Shown here piece after piece: positions 1 through 5,650 of a stretch of 7,246 nt of DNA; positions within the stretch are counted from its first letter, which is position 1, and each line of letters begins with the position of its first letter. The stretch covers positions 1 through 7,246 of the forward strand of contig JBBCJT010000050.1 of the NCBI GenBank assembly GCA_037190665.1, in the 5' to 3' direction. The stretch comes from JBBCJT01 sp037190665. Its GTDB lineage: Bacteria > Pseudomonadota > Alphaproteobacteria > Acetobacterales > Acetobacteraceae. Both the position numbers and the translations under genes were made by a program. The notes under the pieces were generated by a model. The model was not told where the DNA came from. It saw only the letters and a list, made by a program, of their open reading frames with translations, and did not search any database.

Positions 1-28
1 CACCCCCACAACGATTGTTGTGGGGGTG
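1..28. repeat. Perfect 12-bp inverted repeat (hairpin) at window edge
   Basis: Bases 1-12 (CACCCCCACAAC) are exactly complementary to bases 17-28, with a 4-base loop, GATT. This would be a very stable hairpin in RNA from either strand. On the plus strand it is followed by GGGTCTGCC, so there is no U-tract and it is not a normal plus-strand terminator. On the minus strand it lies 120 bases beyond the alcohol dehydrogenase stop and could end that transcript. The bases that would form the U-tract fall outside the window, so this cannot be decided here. Confidence 0.6.
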
Positions 29-34
29 GGGTCT

Positions 35-146
35 GCCGAACGGTTTGGCCGAAGGCCCTCTTGAGGGAATCCCGGGTCAAGGGGCCGGTGGCCCCTTGCG
101 GGATGCAAGGGCAGCGCCCTTGCCGGGGCATGGGGCAGCGCCCCAT
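35..146. repeat. Cluster of short palindromic repeats downstream of the dehydrogenase
   Basis: Several small inverted repeats stand almost end to end. The best are CAAGGGGCC 78-86 with GGCCCCTTG 90-98; CAAGGGC 106-112 with GCCCTTG 116-122; and ATGGGGC 130-136 with GCCCCAT 140-146. The last two share the loop AGC, and all three have 3-base loops. Weaker ones are CCCTC 56-60 with GAGGG 63-67, and GCCGAAC 35-41 with GTTTGGC 43-49 (one G-T pair). The last ends two bases before the dehydrogenase stop codon. No U-tract follows any of them on the minus strand, so they look more like REP-type intergenic palindromes or mRNA 3'-end stabilisers than classical terminators. No coding sequence was seen in 1-148. 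Confidence 0.65.
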
Positions 147-148
147 CG

Positions 149-1312
149 CTACCCCGCCCACACCTCGCGATACAGGCCGATGATCTGCTCGGCGTCAGGC
201 TCGCGCGGGTTGTTGGCGGGCGAGCCTGAGGCCAGGGCCTGCGTGGCCATGGTGGGCAGCAGTTCGGTCCAGCGCGCCTCGTCGATGCCCCATGCCTTCG
301 GGCCGGGCACGGACAGATCGGCGTTGAGCGCGCGCAGTTCGTCGAGCAGCGCGGCGACGGCGGAGGCATCGTCCGCGTCGTGCTTCGCCGCGCCCATCGC
401 GCGCGCGCAATCGGCGTAGCGCGCCTGCGCGGCGGAAGCGGAGAAGGCCGTGACCGCCGGCAGCAGCATCGCGTTCGACAGGCCGTGCGGCACGTGGAAA
501 TGCGCGCCGATGGGGCGGCTCATCCCGTGCACCAGCGCGACGGAGCTGTTGGAGAATGCGATGCCCGCCTGCGTGGCGCCCAGCATCATCGCCTCCCGCG
601 CCGCGCGGTCGTCCGGCGTGGTGTAGGCGCGGCGCAGGTTGCGGGCGATGGCGCGCATCGCCGACAGCGCGAACCCGTCGGAGAACGGGTTGGCGCGGCG
701 GGAGACATAGGCCTCGATCGCGTGCGTCAGCGCATCGACGCCGGTATCGGCCGTCAGCCGCGCGGGTTTCGACAGGGTCAGCTCGTAATCGACGATGGCC
801 GCGACCGGCAGGAAGGACTGGCCGATGCACAGCATCTTCTCCGACGTCTCCGCGTCGGTGACGACGGTGAAGCGCGTGACCTCCGACCCCGTGCCGGCGG
901 TGGTGGGGATGCCGATCACCGGCAGCGCCGGGCCGGCATTCTGCGCCGGCGCCTTGTAGTCGCGCATTCGTCCGCCCTGCCTCGCCAGCACCGCGACGGC
1001 CTTGGCGGTATCGATCGGGCTGCCGCCGCCGAGGCCGATCAGGCAGTCGTAGTTGCCCGCCGTCACCGCCTCGCGCGCGCGGTCCACGGCGATGGTGTCG
1101 GGCTCGGGCACGGTGTCGGAGAAGATGGCCGCGGCGATCTTGCGCTTGCGGAGCAGGTCCTGCAGCCGCTCGGCAGTGCCCAGCCGCACCAGCGTGGGAT
1201 CGGTGACGATCAGCGCGCGCTTGAGGCCGAGCAGGGCGAGCACCTCGCCCGTTTCCTCCAGCGCGCCGCCGCCGATGCGCAGCAGGCGCGGCAGGCTGAT
1301 CGCAGTCACCAT
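149..1312 (-). CDS. Iron-containing (group III) alcohol dehydrogenase
   Basis: A complete 387-residue protein, the usual length for metal-dependent group III alcohol dehydrogenases, which are cytoplasmic NAD(P)-dependent oxidoreductases interconverting alcohols and aldehydes or ketones. The N-terminal nucleotide-binding half carries GLGGGSPIDTAKA (about 93-105) and IPTTAGTGSEVT (135-146). The C-terminal half carries the metal ligands expected from lactaldehyde reductase FucO: D193 and H197 in GVDALTHAIEAY, H262 in ALVHGMSRP, and H276 in HVPHGLSNA. All are present, so it should be active. The ATG at 1312 follows a modest GGGGA-type ribosome site about 8 bases upstream. The family covers many substrates (lactaldehyde, 1,3-propanediol, 4-hydroxybutyrate, maleylacetate and others), and nothing here fixes the substrate. 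It appears monocistronic, since upstream lies a transposase remnant and downstream a palindrome cluster. No clear promoter was recognised. Confidence 0.93.
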   Translation of the reverse strand: MVTAISLPRLLRIGGGALEETGEVLALLGLKRALIVTDPTLVRLGTAERLQDLLRKRKIAAAIFSDTVPEPDTIAVDRAREAVTAGNYDCLIGLGGGSPIDTAKAVAVLARQGGRMRDYKAPAQNAGPALPVIGIPTTAGTGSEVTRFTVVTDAETSEKMLCIGQSFLPVAAIVDYELTLSKPARLTADTGVDALTHAIEAYVSRRANPFSDGFALSAMRAIARNLRRAYTTPDDRAAREAMMLGATQAGIAFSNSSVALVHGMSRPIGAHFHVPHGLSNAMLLPAVTAFSASAAQARYADCARAMGAAKHDADDASAVAALLDELRALNADLSVPGPKAWGIDEARWTELLPTMATQALASGSPANNPREPDAEQIIGLYREVWAG

Positions 1313-1439
1313 GGCGTCGTTCCCCGGACTCGGTTGGCTGGTGCGCAGCTATAGCCCGCCGCGTCGTCCGGATCGCCCCCTACCGGAAGCGCGGGGCCTG
1401 CGGACAGGGGCACGGGAGGCGGCCGCGCGGGGCGGGCTT

Positions 1440-1620
1440 CGCCGGATCGTCGCCGGCGAACCGCGTCGCCACCACCCGGTCCGGCGCGCACGATCCATGG
1501 CACGCCTTCCACGAACATCCTGTCGTCCCGGCCCGAACCGCCCGGCGTCCTGCCGTCGCCCATGATGTGCGGCGCCATGCGCGCCCGACCGGCATCATCC
1601 GGGATCGGCCGATTCGGCAC
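1440..1620 (-). pseudogene. IS5-family transposase, N-terminal remnant (frameshifted)
   Basis: Read on the minus strand from GTG 1620, the translation runs PDDAGRARMAPHI, then GDGRTPGGSGRDDRMFVEGV, then PWIVRAG. This closely follows the N-terminal helix-turn-helix region of IS5-family DDE transposases, typically 'D.QWARMAPHL.G....PG..GRDNRLFVEAVLWIVRTGAPWRDLP.RFG.W'. After WIVRAG the similarity moves to the neighbouring frame (APDRVVATRF, about 1454-1483), where the family has APWRDLPERFG. This implies a small deletion. The conserved tryptophans of the QWARM and APWRD motifs are missing, and nothing resembling the catalytic DDE core follows. The piece is therefore a dead N-terminal fragment of under 70 residues. 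Its 5' end faces the hydrolase-lipoprotein cassette. No terminal inverted repeat could be identified. Confidence 0.72.
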
Positions 1621-1738
1621 ACCCCGTCAGCCGCCTCCCGAGCGGAGACCTGGATCGCGCCTCTCCTCTCCCGGAGATCCCCGATGCCCACATCGCCTGG
1701 CGCGTCGGACCGGATCGCCGTGCGTTCCGATTTTGTTC

Positions 1739-1767
1739 TTGACTGTTTCGTATACATAGGAATAAAG
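1739..1767 (+). promoter_or_regulatory. Candidate sigma-70-type promoter for the hydrolase-lipoprotein pair
   Basis: TTGACT at 1739-1744 matches the -35 consensus in five of six bases. A 16-17 base spacer leads to AATAAA/ATAAAG at 1761-1767, a poor -10 box. The surrounding 1731-1768 is strikingly AT-rich for this genome and contains the palindrome GTATAC (1750-1755), a possible operator half. The position, 22 bases before the probable start ATG at 1790, fits. This is a sequence-pattern inference only. Confidence 0.35.
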
Positions 1768-1776
1768 GCTGACCCA

Positions 1777-1792
1777 GAGGTGCTGCCTGATG
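1777..1792 (+). promoter_or_regulatory. Ribosome binding site and probable original start of the hydrolase
   Basis: GAGG at 1777-1780 sits nine bases before ATG 1790-1792, a normal Shine-Dalgarno arrangement. Reading from this ATG gives only ten codons (MTNLIRGRRG) before TGA at 1820. One base fewer between the ATG and base 1800 (for example ATG ACC ATC TCA TTC GTG) would join this start to the hydrolase frame. The resulting N-terminus, MTISFVGGGGDGISG, has the hydrophobic first strand expected of an alpha/beta-hydrolase. Confidence 0.5.
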
Positions 1793-1805
1793 ACCAATCT
1801 CATTC

Positions 1806-2333
1806 GTGGGCGGCGGGGGTGATGGAATATCTGGGGCCGTTCATGACTTTCAGAAATCGCTCCGTGTCGAGCAGGAACTCGGGAAGCATCGCACCCGAGA
1901 GTACGTCGCGTATGACGAGAGCGACCGAGTCATGGCGCTGATCGCCGCGGAACCGCCGGAGACCCGGATCGTGCTTGTCGGCCATAGCTGGGGTGGCGAC
2001 ACCGCCGCGCAGGTGGCGGCAGCGCTCGGCCGGCAAGGCCGTCCTGTCGACACCCTCATCACGGTCGATCCCGTCGGCCGTGGCCTGTCGGAAAGTTTTT
2101 ATCGACGCGTCCGGACCGGAAGCCGCGAATGGGTCAACATCCGTGCGCATGGCGCGGACAGTCGCAACCCCTCCGATGACGTTGCCTGGCTGGGCGGCGC
2201 GTATGGCGACGGGCCGCGCGGCCATGCGACGCGCCACATCGAGGCGCCGAGGAACCACGGGAACTTCAACGACCTGCTGCGGTTCGCGGACCCTGCGGGC
2301 GTCAGCGGGTTCGACCGGATCCTGGGCCGATGA
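1806..2333 (+). CDS. Small alpha/beta-hydrolase (lipase-like), start region apparently frameshifted
   Basis: The open frame runs 175 residues from GTG 1806. Residues 56-63, VLVGHSWGG, form the nucleophile elbow of an alpha/beta-hydrolase, with Ser61 as nucleophile. Asp88 in LITVDPVG and His151 in NHGNFNDL are well placed as the other triad members. This suggests an esterase, lipase or thioesterase-type activity; the substrate is unknown. There is no signal peptide or membrane segment, so as read it is cytoplasmic. GTG 1806 has no Shine-Dalgarno. The frame remains open upstream through TCA TTC (strand ISFV) but has no start before TGA 1791, whereas ATG 1790 with a good ribosome site is one base out of frame. 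The annotated start is thus the best the present sequence allows, and the gene may be inactive. The stop codon overlaps the ATG of the lipoprotein (ATGA, 2330-2333), indicating one translationally coupled unit. Confidence 0.72.
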   Translation: MGGGGDGISGAVHDFQKSLRVEQELGKHRTREYVAYDESDRVMALIAAEPPETRIVLVGHSWGGDTAAQVAAALGRQGRPVDTLITVDPVGRGLSESFYRRVRTGSREWVNIRAHGADSRNPSDDVAWLGGAYGDGPRGHATRHIEAPRNHGNFNDLLRFADPAGVSGFDRILGR

Positions 2334-2369
2334 GGCGCCTTCCGCGCACGCTGCTCCCCGGGGGCGTTC
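2330..2369 (+). other. Broken start of the lipoprotein gene (signal peptide split by one extra base)
   Basis: ATG 2330 overlaps the hydrolase stop and reads MRRLPRTLLPGG before drifting into a meaningless frame. The lipoprotein frame begins only after a run of four C and five G (2356-2364). With four G instead of five, the two frames join and give MRRLPRTLLPGAFLLVAAC. That is a textbook type II signal peptide: positively charged start, hydrophobic core, and lipobox LVAAC with Cys at position 19. The complete protein would have 210 residues. The extra G is therefore a mutation, a sequencing or assembly indel, or a slippage site. Confidence 0.7.
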
Positions 2370-2963
2370 TTGCTGGTCGCGGCCTGCGCCACCGGCATGT
2401 ACGATGTCCGGCTGGAAAGCGTCCGGCCGGTGGCCGGCATGCAGATTCCCAGCAGTTTCCAGGACCATGACCCCTTGAGCTCCGGCGGTATCGTCGCGGA
2501 GTTCTCGTCGAGATGGGATCTGCGGCGCGAGGTGGCGAGGTTCGGCGACACCTTCTTCACCGTTGCCGAACGCTGCGCGGGACGCACGCACATCGACTAC
2601 AGGCGGGAGTCCGATGCGCGGATCGGCGCGGGGGATTTCTCGGACGACCTGGGTGTGCTCGTGGACGCGGGCAGCGGCACCTTCGCCGACCCGAAGCGGA
2701 TCGCCCCGGCCGAGGGCGAGGCACGGAACGGCCGCTTCTTCTTCAGGCTGCCGATCTATTTACAGACCTACGGGGAACACCGATCGATCGGGGGCGGTCG
2801 GCGCATTAACTTCCACGACATCGCCTACGACCTGCGCCGCGACACGGACGATCTCTGCGTCTTCGCCCGCGGCGCGACCTTGCTGGGCGAGTGGCGGACC
2901 AACACGGTGGTGATCCCCCACGACGCCATCCGCGCGGCGCTCGATTCATCCACCGTGCGCTAG
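2370..2963 (+). CDS. Putative outer-membrane/periplasmic lipoprotein of unknown function
   Basis: The frame has 197 residues from TTG 2370. Its first residues, MLVAAC, are the end of a lipoprotein signal peptide, with C6 as the lipidated cysteine. The following Ala-Thr lacks the Asp that retains lipoproteins in the inner membrane, so an outer-membrane destination is likely. The mature part, about 190 residues, has no recognisable enzyme motif. It has no further membrane segment and two more cysteines (C69, C163) that could form a disulfide in the periplasm. The C-terminal part, with DIAYDL and DLCVFARGATLLGEWRTNTVVIPH (about 150-184), looks like the strand-rich end of a small beta-domain. TTG 2370 lies inside the signal peptide and is not a believable natural start. 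The true start is ATG 2330 (separate entry), so the gene as sequenced probably yields no exported lipoprotein. Coupling to the hydrolase suggests a functional pair, but the role is unknown. Confidence 0.68.
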   Translation: MLVAACATGMYDVRLESVRPVAGMQIPSSFQDHDPLSSGGIVAEFSSRWDLRREVARFGDTFFTVAERCAGRTHIDYRRESDARIGAGDFSDDLGVLVDAGSGTFADPKRIAPAEGEARNGRFFFRLPIYLQTYGEHRSIGGGRRINFHDIAYDLRRDTDDLCVFARGATLLGEWRTNTVVIPHDAIRAALDSSTVR

Positions 2964-2967
2964 GCGA

Positions 2968-3033
2968 TACGGACATCCACCCGCGCCACGGGATGGCAGC
3001 GGCGATGGTGACGGCCGCGAGGAAGTGCGGCCT
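2968..3033 (-). pseudogene. Possible IS5-family transposase C-terminal remnant
   Basis: On the minus strand, RRPHFLAAVTIAAAIPW (residues encoded from 3033 to about 2986) resembles the conserved last residues of IS5-family transposases, typically 'ARNFLAAVHLAAAIIWL'. The fragment starts five bases after the lipoprotein stop codon. The expected preceding region (FNRIKHFRRIATRYDK in the family) is not recognisable in 3034-3110, so only about 20 residues support the call. It has the same orientation as the N-terminal remnant at 1440-1620. Bases 3034-3156 hold no feature that I can name. Confidence 0.42.
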
Positions 3034-3156
3034 GCGCGGACGTGCGGAAGAACACGAGCGGGAAGGAGCCACGGGGATCGTCCCGGACACGGTTTCCCGC
3101 CGCCCGGCGGCCGTTGACCGGCGCGTCCGGTCCGGCGGCGCGCAGGATCGCCGCAG

Positions 3157-3183
3157 GCCCGCCCTTCGCGAGCGGGGCGGGGC
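3157..3183 (-). terminator. Hairpin directly after the pheT stop codon
   Basis: GCCCGCCC (3157-3164) pairs with GGGCGGGGC (3175-3183), with one bulged G and a 10-base loop, immediately following the pheT TAA on the minus strand. The position fits a transcript 3' end for the pheST operon. There is no U-tract after it, so it is either a stem that protects the end or a weak terminator. It also lies between convergent genes. Confidence 0.35.
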
Positions 3184-5649
3184 TTATCCCCGCAGCGTCG
3201 CGCCCGTCGCCTTCACCACGGCGGCAACCACCTTCGCCGCCACGGCCTCGATCTCCGCATCGGTCAGCGTGCGGTCCTTCGGCTGCAGCGTGACCTCGAT
3301 GGCGAGCGACTTGCGCCCCGCCTCGATACGCTCGCCCTCATAGAGGTCGAACAGCGAAACGCCCGTGATCAGCCCGCGCTCAGCCCCGCGCGCGGCGCGC
3401 AGGACCGCATCCGCGGTCACGTCGCGATCCACGACGAAGGCGAAGTCGCGGCGCACCGGCTGGAACGGCGGCAGTTCCGGGGCCGCGCGCTTGCGCCGCT
3501 TGGGATCGGCGATCGCGTCCAGCATCACCTCGAACGCCGCGCAGGGCGGCAGGTCGAGGGCGGCGGTCACGCGCGGATGCAGCTCGCCGAAGATCGCGAT
3601 CACGGTCTTCGGTCCCTGCCGCACCACGCCGCTGCGGCCGGGGTGGTAGTAGCCGGGCGCGTCCGCGGTCACCACCAGCGCGTCGAGCGGCACGCCGAGG
3701 GCCGCCATCAGCGCCCATGCATCGCCCTTCGCGTCCATCATGTCCGCCGCACGCGACGGCGCGATCCAGGTGCGCGGGGACACGCCCGCGCGCAGTCCCG
3801 CGGCGATGGTCCGCTGCCCGTCCGGCGCCTCCGACACCCAGCCCGGCCCGACCTCGGCCAGCGCGATGTCCGGATAGCCGCGCGCCGCGTTGCGGGCCGT
3901 CGCCAGCGCAAGGCTCGCGAGCGGCGTCGGCCGCAACTGGTCGAGATCCGAGGCGATCGGGTTCTCCAGCGTCAGCGAGGCCGGCGCGTCGCCGAACAGC
4001 GAGGCGCGCGCGCGGTCGAGGAAGGAGAAGGTCACGCACTCCGCGAAGCCGCGCGATGCGAGCATGCGCTTGGCCAGCGCCGTGCGCGTCTGCCGCGGCG
4101 TCAGCGTCGATGCCGGCACCGCGCCGGCGCGCGGCAGCGATACCGGGGCGACGTTGTCGAGGCCGCGGATGCGCAGCACTTCCTCGATCAGCTCGCACTC
4201 GGCCTCGATCGCCGCGCAGCCTTCGGCGGCCTTTCGCGCGCGTTCCGCCGGCAGGTCCGGCGCCTGCTCCAGCACGATCCTCGCGGCGATGTCGTTGCGC
4301 CAGGGCGGCACCGCGACGGTGATCCGCGCCGCATCGCGCGCCTCGGTCGCGAAGCCGAGACGCTCGAGGATCGATGCCGCCTCGTCCGCCGGCACCTCGG
4401 CGCCGCCATAGCTGCACAGCCGGTCGAAGCGCATGGACGCGCTGCGCTGCCACGCGGGCGGCGTGCCGGCGGCGACCACCTCGCTCGCCTCGCCGCCGCA
4501 CAGTTCCAGCATCATGCGCGTGATCGCCTCCAGCCCCGGCGCCATCAGCGCGGGGTCGATACCGCGCTCGAACCGCGCGCGGGCGTCGGTGTGGATGCCG
4601 TGGCGGCGGCCGGTCAGCGCGACGCGGACGGGATCGAAGATGGCGATCTCGATGAAGGCTTCGGTCGTGGCCTCGTCGCAGCCCGTCGCCTCGCCGCCGA
4701 TCACGCCGGCGAGCGATTGCGGCCCGGAAGCGTCCGCGATCACCAGATCCTCCGCCCCCGGCGTGTATTCCTTGCCGTTGAGCGCGAGGAAGCCGGTGCC
4801 GTCGCCGCGCCGCATGGTCAGCGTGCCGCCGGCGACCTTGCGCACGTCGAACACGTGCGAGGAGCGGCCGAGGTCGAAGGCGAACAGGTTGGTCACGTCC
4901 ACCAGCGCGTTGATCGGCCGCTGGCCGATGGCGGTCAGCCGGTCCTGCAGCCAGCGCGGCGAGGGGCCGTTGCGCAGCCCGCGGATGGTGCGGCCGAGCA
5001 CGTAGGGGCAGGCTTCGGGATCGTCGATCGCCCAGCGCACGGGCGAGGCGAAGCTCGCGGGCACCGGCTCCGCCGACCACGGGCGCAGCGTGCCCAGCCC
5101 GGCGGCGGCGAGGTCGCGCGCGACGCCGCGCACGGACAGCGCATCGCCGCGGTTGGGCGTGACCGCGATCTCGATCACCGGATCGTCGAGGCCGGCCCAG
5201 CTCACATAAGTCTCGCCCAGCGGCGCATCCTCGGGCAGGTCGACGATACCGGAATGGTCTTCGCCGAGACCCATCTCGCGCGCGGACAGCATCATCGCCT
5301 CGCTGGCGACGCCGCGGATCTCGCCCTTCTTCAGCGTGATGCCGGTGCCGGGGATGAAGGCGCCGGGCAGTGCAAGCACGCCCAGCATGCCGGTGCGCGC
5401 GTTCGGCGCGCCGCAGACGACGGACAGCAGGTTGCCGTCGCCCGGATCGACCTTCAGCGCGCGCAGCCGGTCCGCGTTCGGATGCTGCACCGCCTCGACC
5501 ACGCGGGCGATGCGGAAGGCGGCGAGGGCCGCGCCGCGATCCTCGATGCCTTCGACCTCGAGCCCGATCGCGGACAGCATGCGCTCGATGGTGGCGAGGT
5601 CGGCCTCGGTGTCGAGATGCGTCTTCAGCCAGGACAGGGTGAACTTCAT
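3184..5649 (-). CDS. pheT: Phenylalanine--tRNA ligase beta subunit
   Basis: A complete 821-residue beta subunit of the (alpha-beta)2 phenylalanyl-tRNA synthetase, which charges tRNA-Phe in the cytoplasm. Domains in order: N-terminal segment MKFTLSWLKTHLDT; tRNA-binding OB-fold (about 40-150, with VVCGAPN and GEIRGVASEAMM); linker TPNRGDALSVRGVARDL (164-180); B3/B4 editing-type domain (about 205-370, ending HTDARARFERGIDP); B5 domain (about 400-500, with VPPWRND and ELIEEVLRIRG, where E489/E490 match the acidic metal site); synthetase-like core (about 515-715); and C-terminal anticodon-binding FDX-ACB domain (about 727-820, PVRRDFAFVVD to LTDAEIEAV). A stretch of about 28 residues (456-484) appears inserted in B5. 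ATG 5649 lies one base after the pheS stop, with GAGG nine bases upstream inside pheS, so the two are translationally coupled and made in equal amounts. Confidence 0.98.
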   Translation of the reverse strand: MKFTLSWLKTHLDTEADLATIERMLSAIGLEVEGIEDRGAALAAFRIARVVEAVQHPNADRLRALKVDPGDGNLLSVVCGAPNARTGMLGVLALPGAFIPGTGITLKKGEIRGVASEAMMLSAREMGLGEDHSGIVDLPEDAPLGETYVSWAGLDDPVIEIAVTPNRGDALSVRGVARDLAAAGLGTLRPWSAEPVPASFASPVRWAIDDPEACPYVLGRTIRGLRNGPSPRWLQDRLTAIGQRPINALVDVTNLFAFDLGRSSHVFDVRKVAGGTLTMRRGDGTGFLALNGKEYTPGAEDLVIADASGPQSLAGVIGGEATGCDEATTEAFIEIAIFDPVRVALTGRRHGIHTDARARFERGIDPALMAPGLEAITRMMLELCGGEASEVVAAGTPPAWQRSASMRFDRLCSYGGAEVPADEAASILERLGFATEARDAARITVAVPPWRNDIAARIVLEQAPDLPAERARKAAEGCAAIEAECELIEEVLRIRGLDNVAPVSLPRAGAVPASTLTPRQTRTALAKRMLASRGFAECVTFSFLDRARASLFGDAPASLTLENPIASDLDQLRPTPLASLALATARNAARGYPDIALAEVGPGWVSEAPDGQRTIAAGLRAGVSPRTWIAPSRAADMMDAKGDAWALMAALGVPLDALVVTADAPGYYHPGRSGVVRQGPKTVIAIFGELHPRVTAALDLPPCAAFEVMLDAIADPKRRKRAAPELPPFQPVRRDFAFVVDRDVTADAVLRAARGAERGLITGVSLFDLYEGERIEAGRKSLAIEVTLQPKDRTLTDAEIEAVAAKVVAAVVKATGATLRG

Positions 5650-5650
5650 C

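Larger units (their letters stand above)
1313..1789. other. Intergenic stretch with an IS remnant and no intact gene
   Basis: This gap between the divergent dehydrogenase and hydrolase genes holds no convincing intact gene. Bases 1440-1620 on the minus strand are a decayed transposase fragment (separate entry). Bases 1313-1439, just upstream of the dehydrogenase, should hold its promoter, but only a weak TATAG-like string near 1350 was seen. Bases 1621-1730 show nothing recognisable. From about 1731 the composition turns AT-rich relative to the surroundings, and a candidate plus-strand promoter lies there. Confidence 0.6.

Noticed and set aside
1..146. CRISPR-like or integron-type array
   Set aside because: The repeats are different palindromes with 3-base loops. 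There are no constant direct repeats with uniform spacers and no integrase or attC-type arrangement.
380..1354. A 324-codon plus-strand frame opposite the alcohol dehydrogenase
   Set aside because: Low-complexity Arg/Ala/Gly composition and no motif, while the opposite strand encodes a dehydrogenase with all metal ligands.
1567..1941. Plus-strand 124-codon frame across the hydrolase start, considered as its missing N-terminus
   Set aside because: It is in a different frame from the hydrolase, passes antisense through the transposase remnant and continues as an unrelated sequence.
2891..3343. Plus-strand 150-codon frame running from the lipoprotein end into pheT
   Set aside because: It overlaps the lipoprotein in another frame and then runs antisense into pheT. 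The composition is unstructured and there is no ribosome site.
3380..5080. A 566-codon minus-strand frame within pheT
   Set aside because: It is another frame of the same strand, Arg/Ala-rich and without family features. PheT itself is intact.
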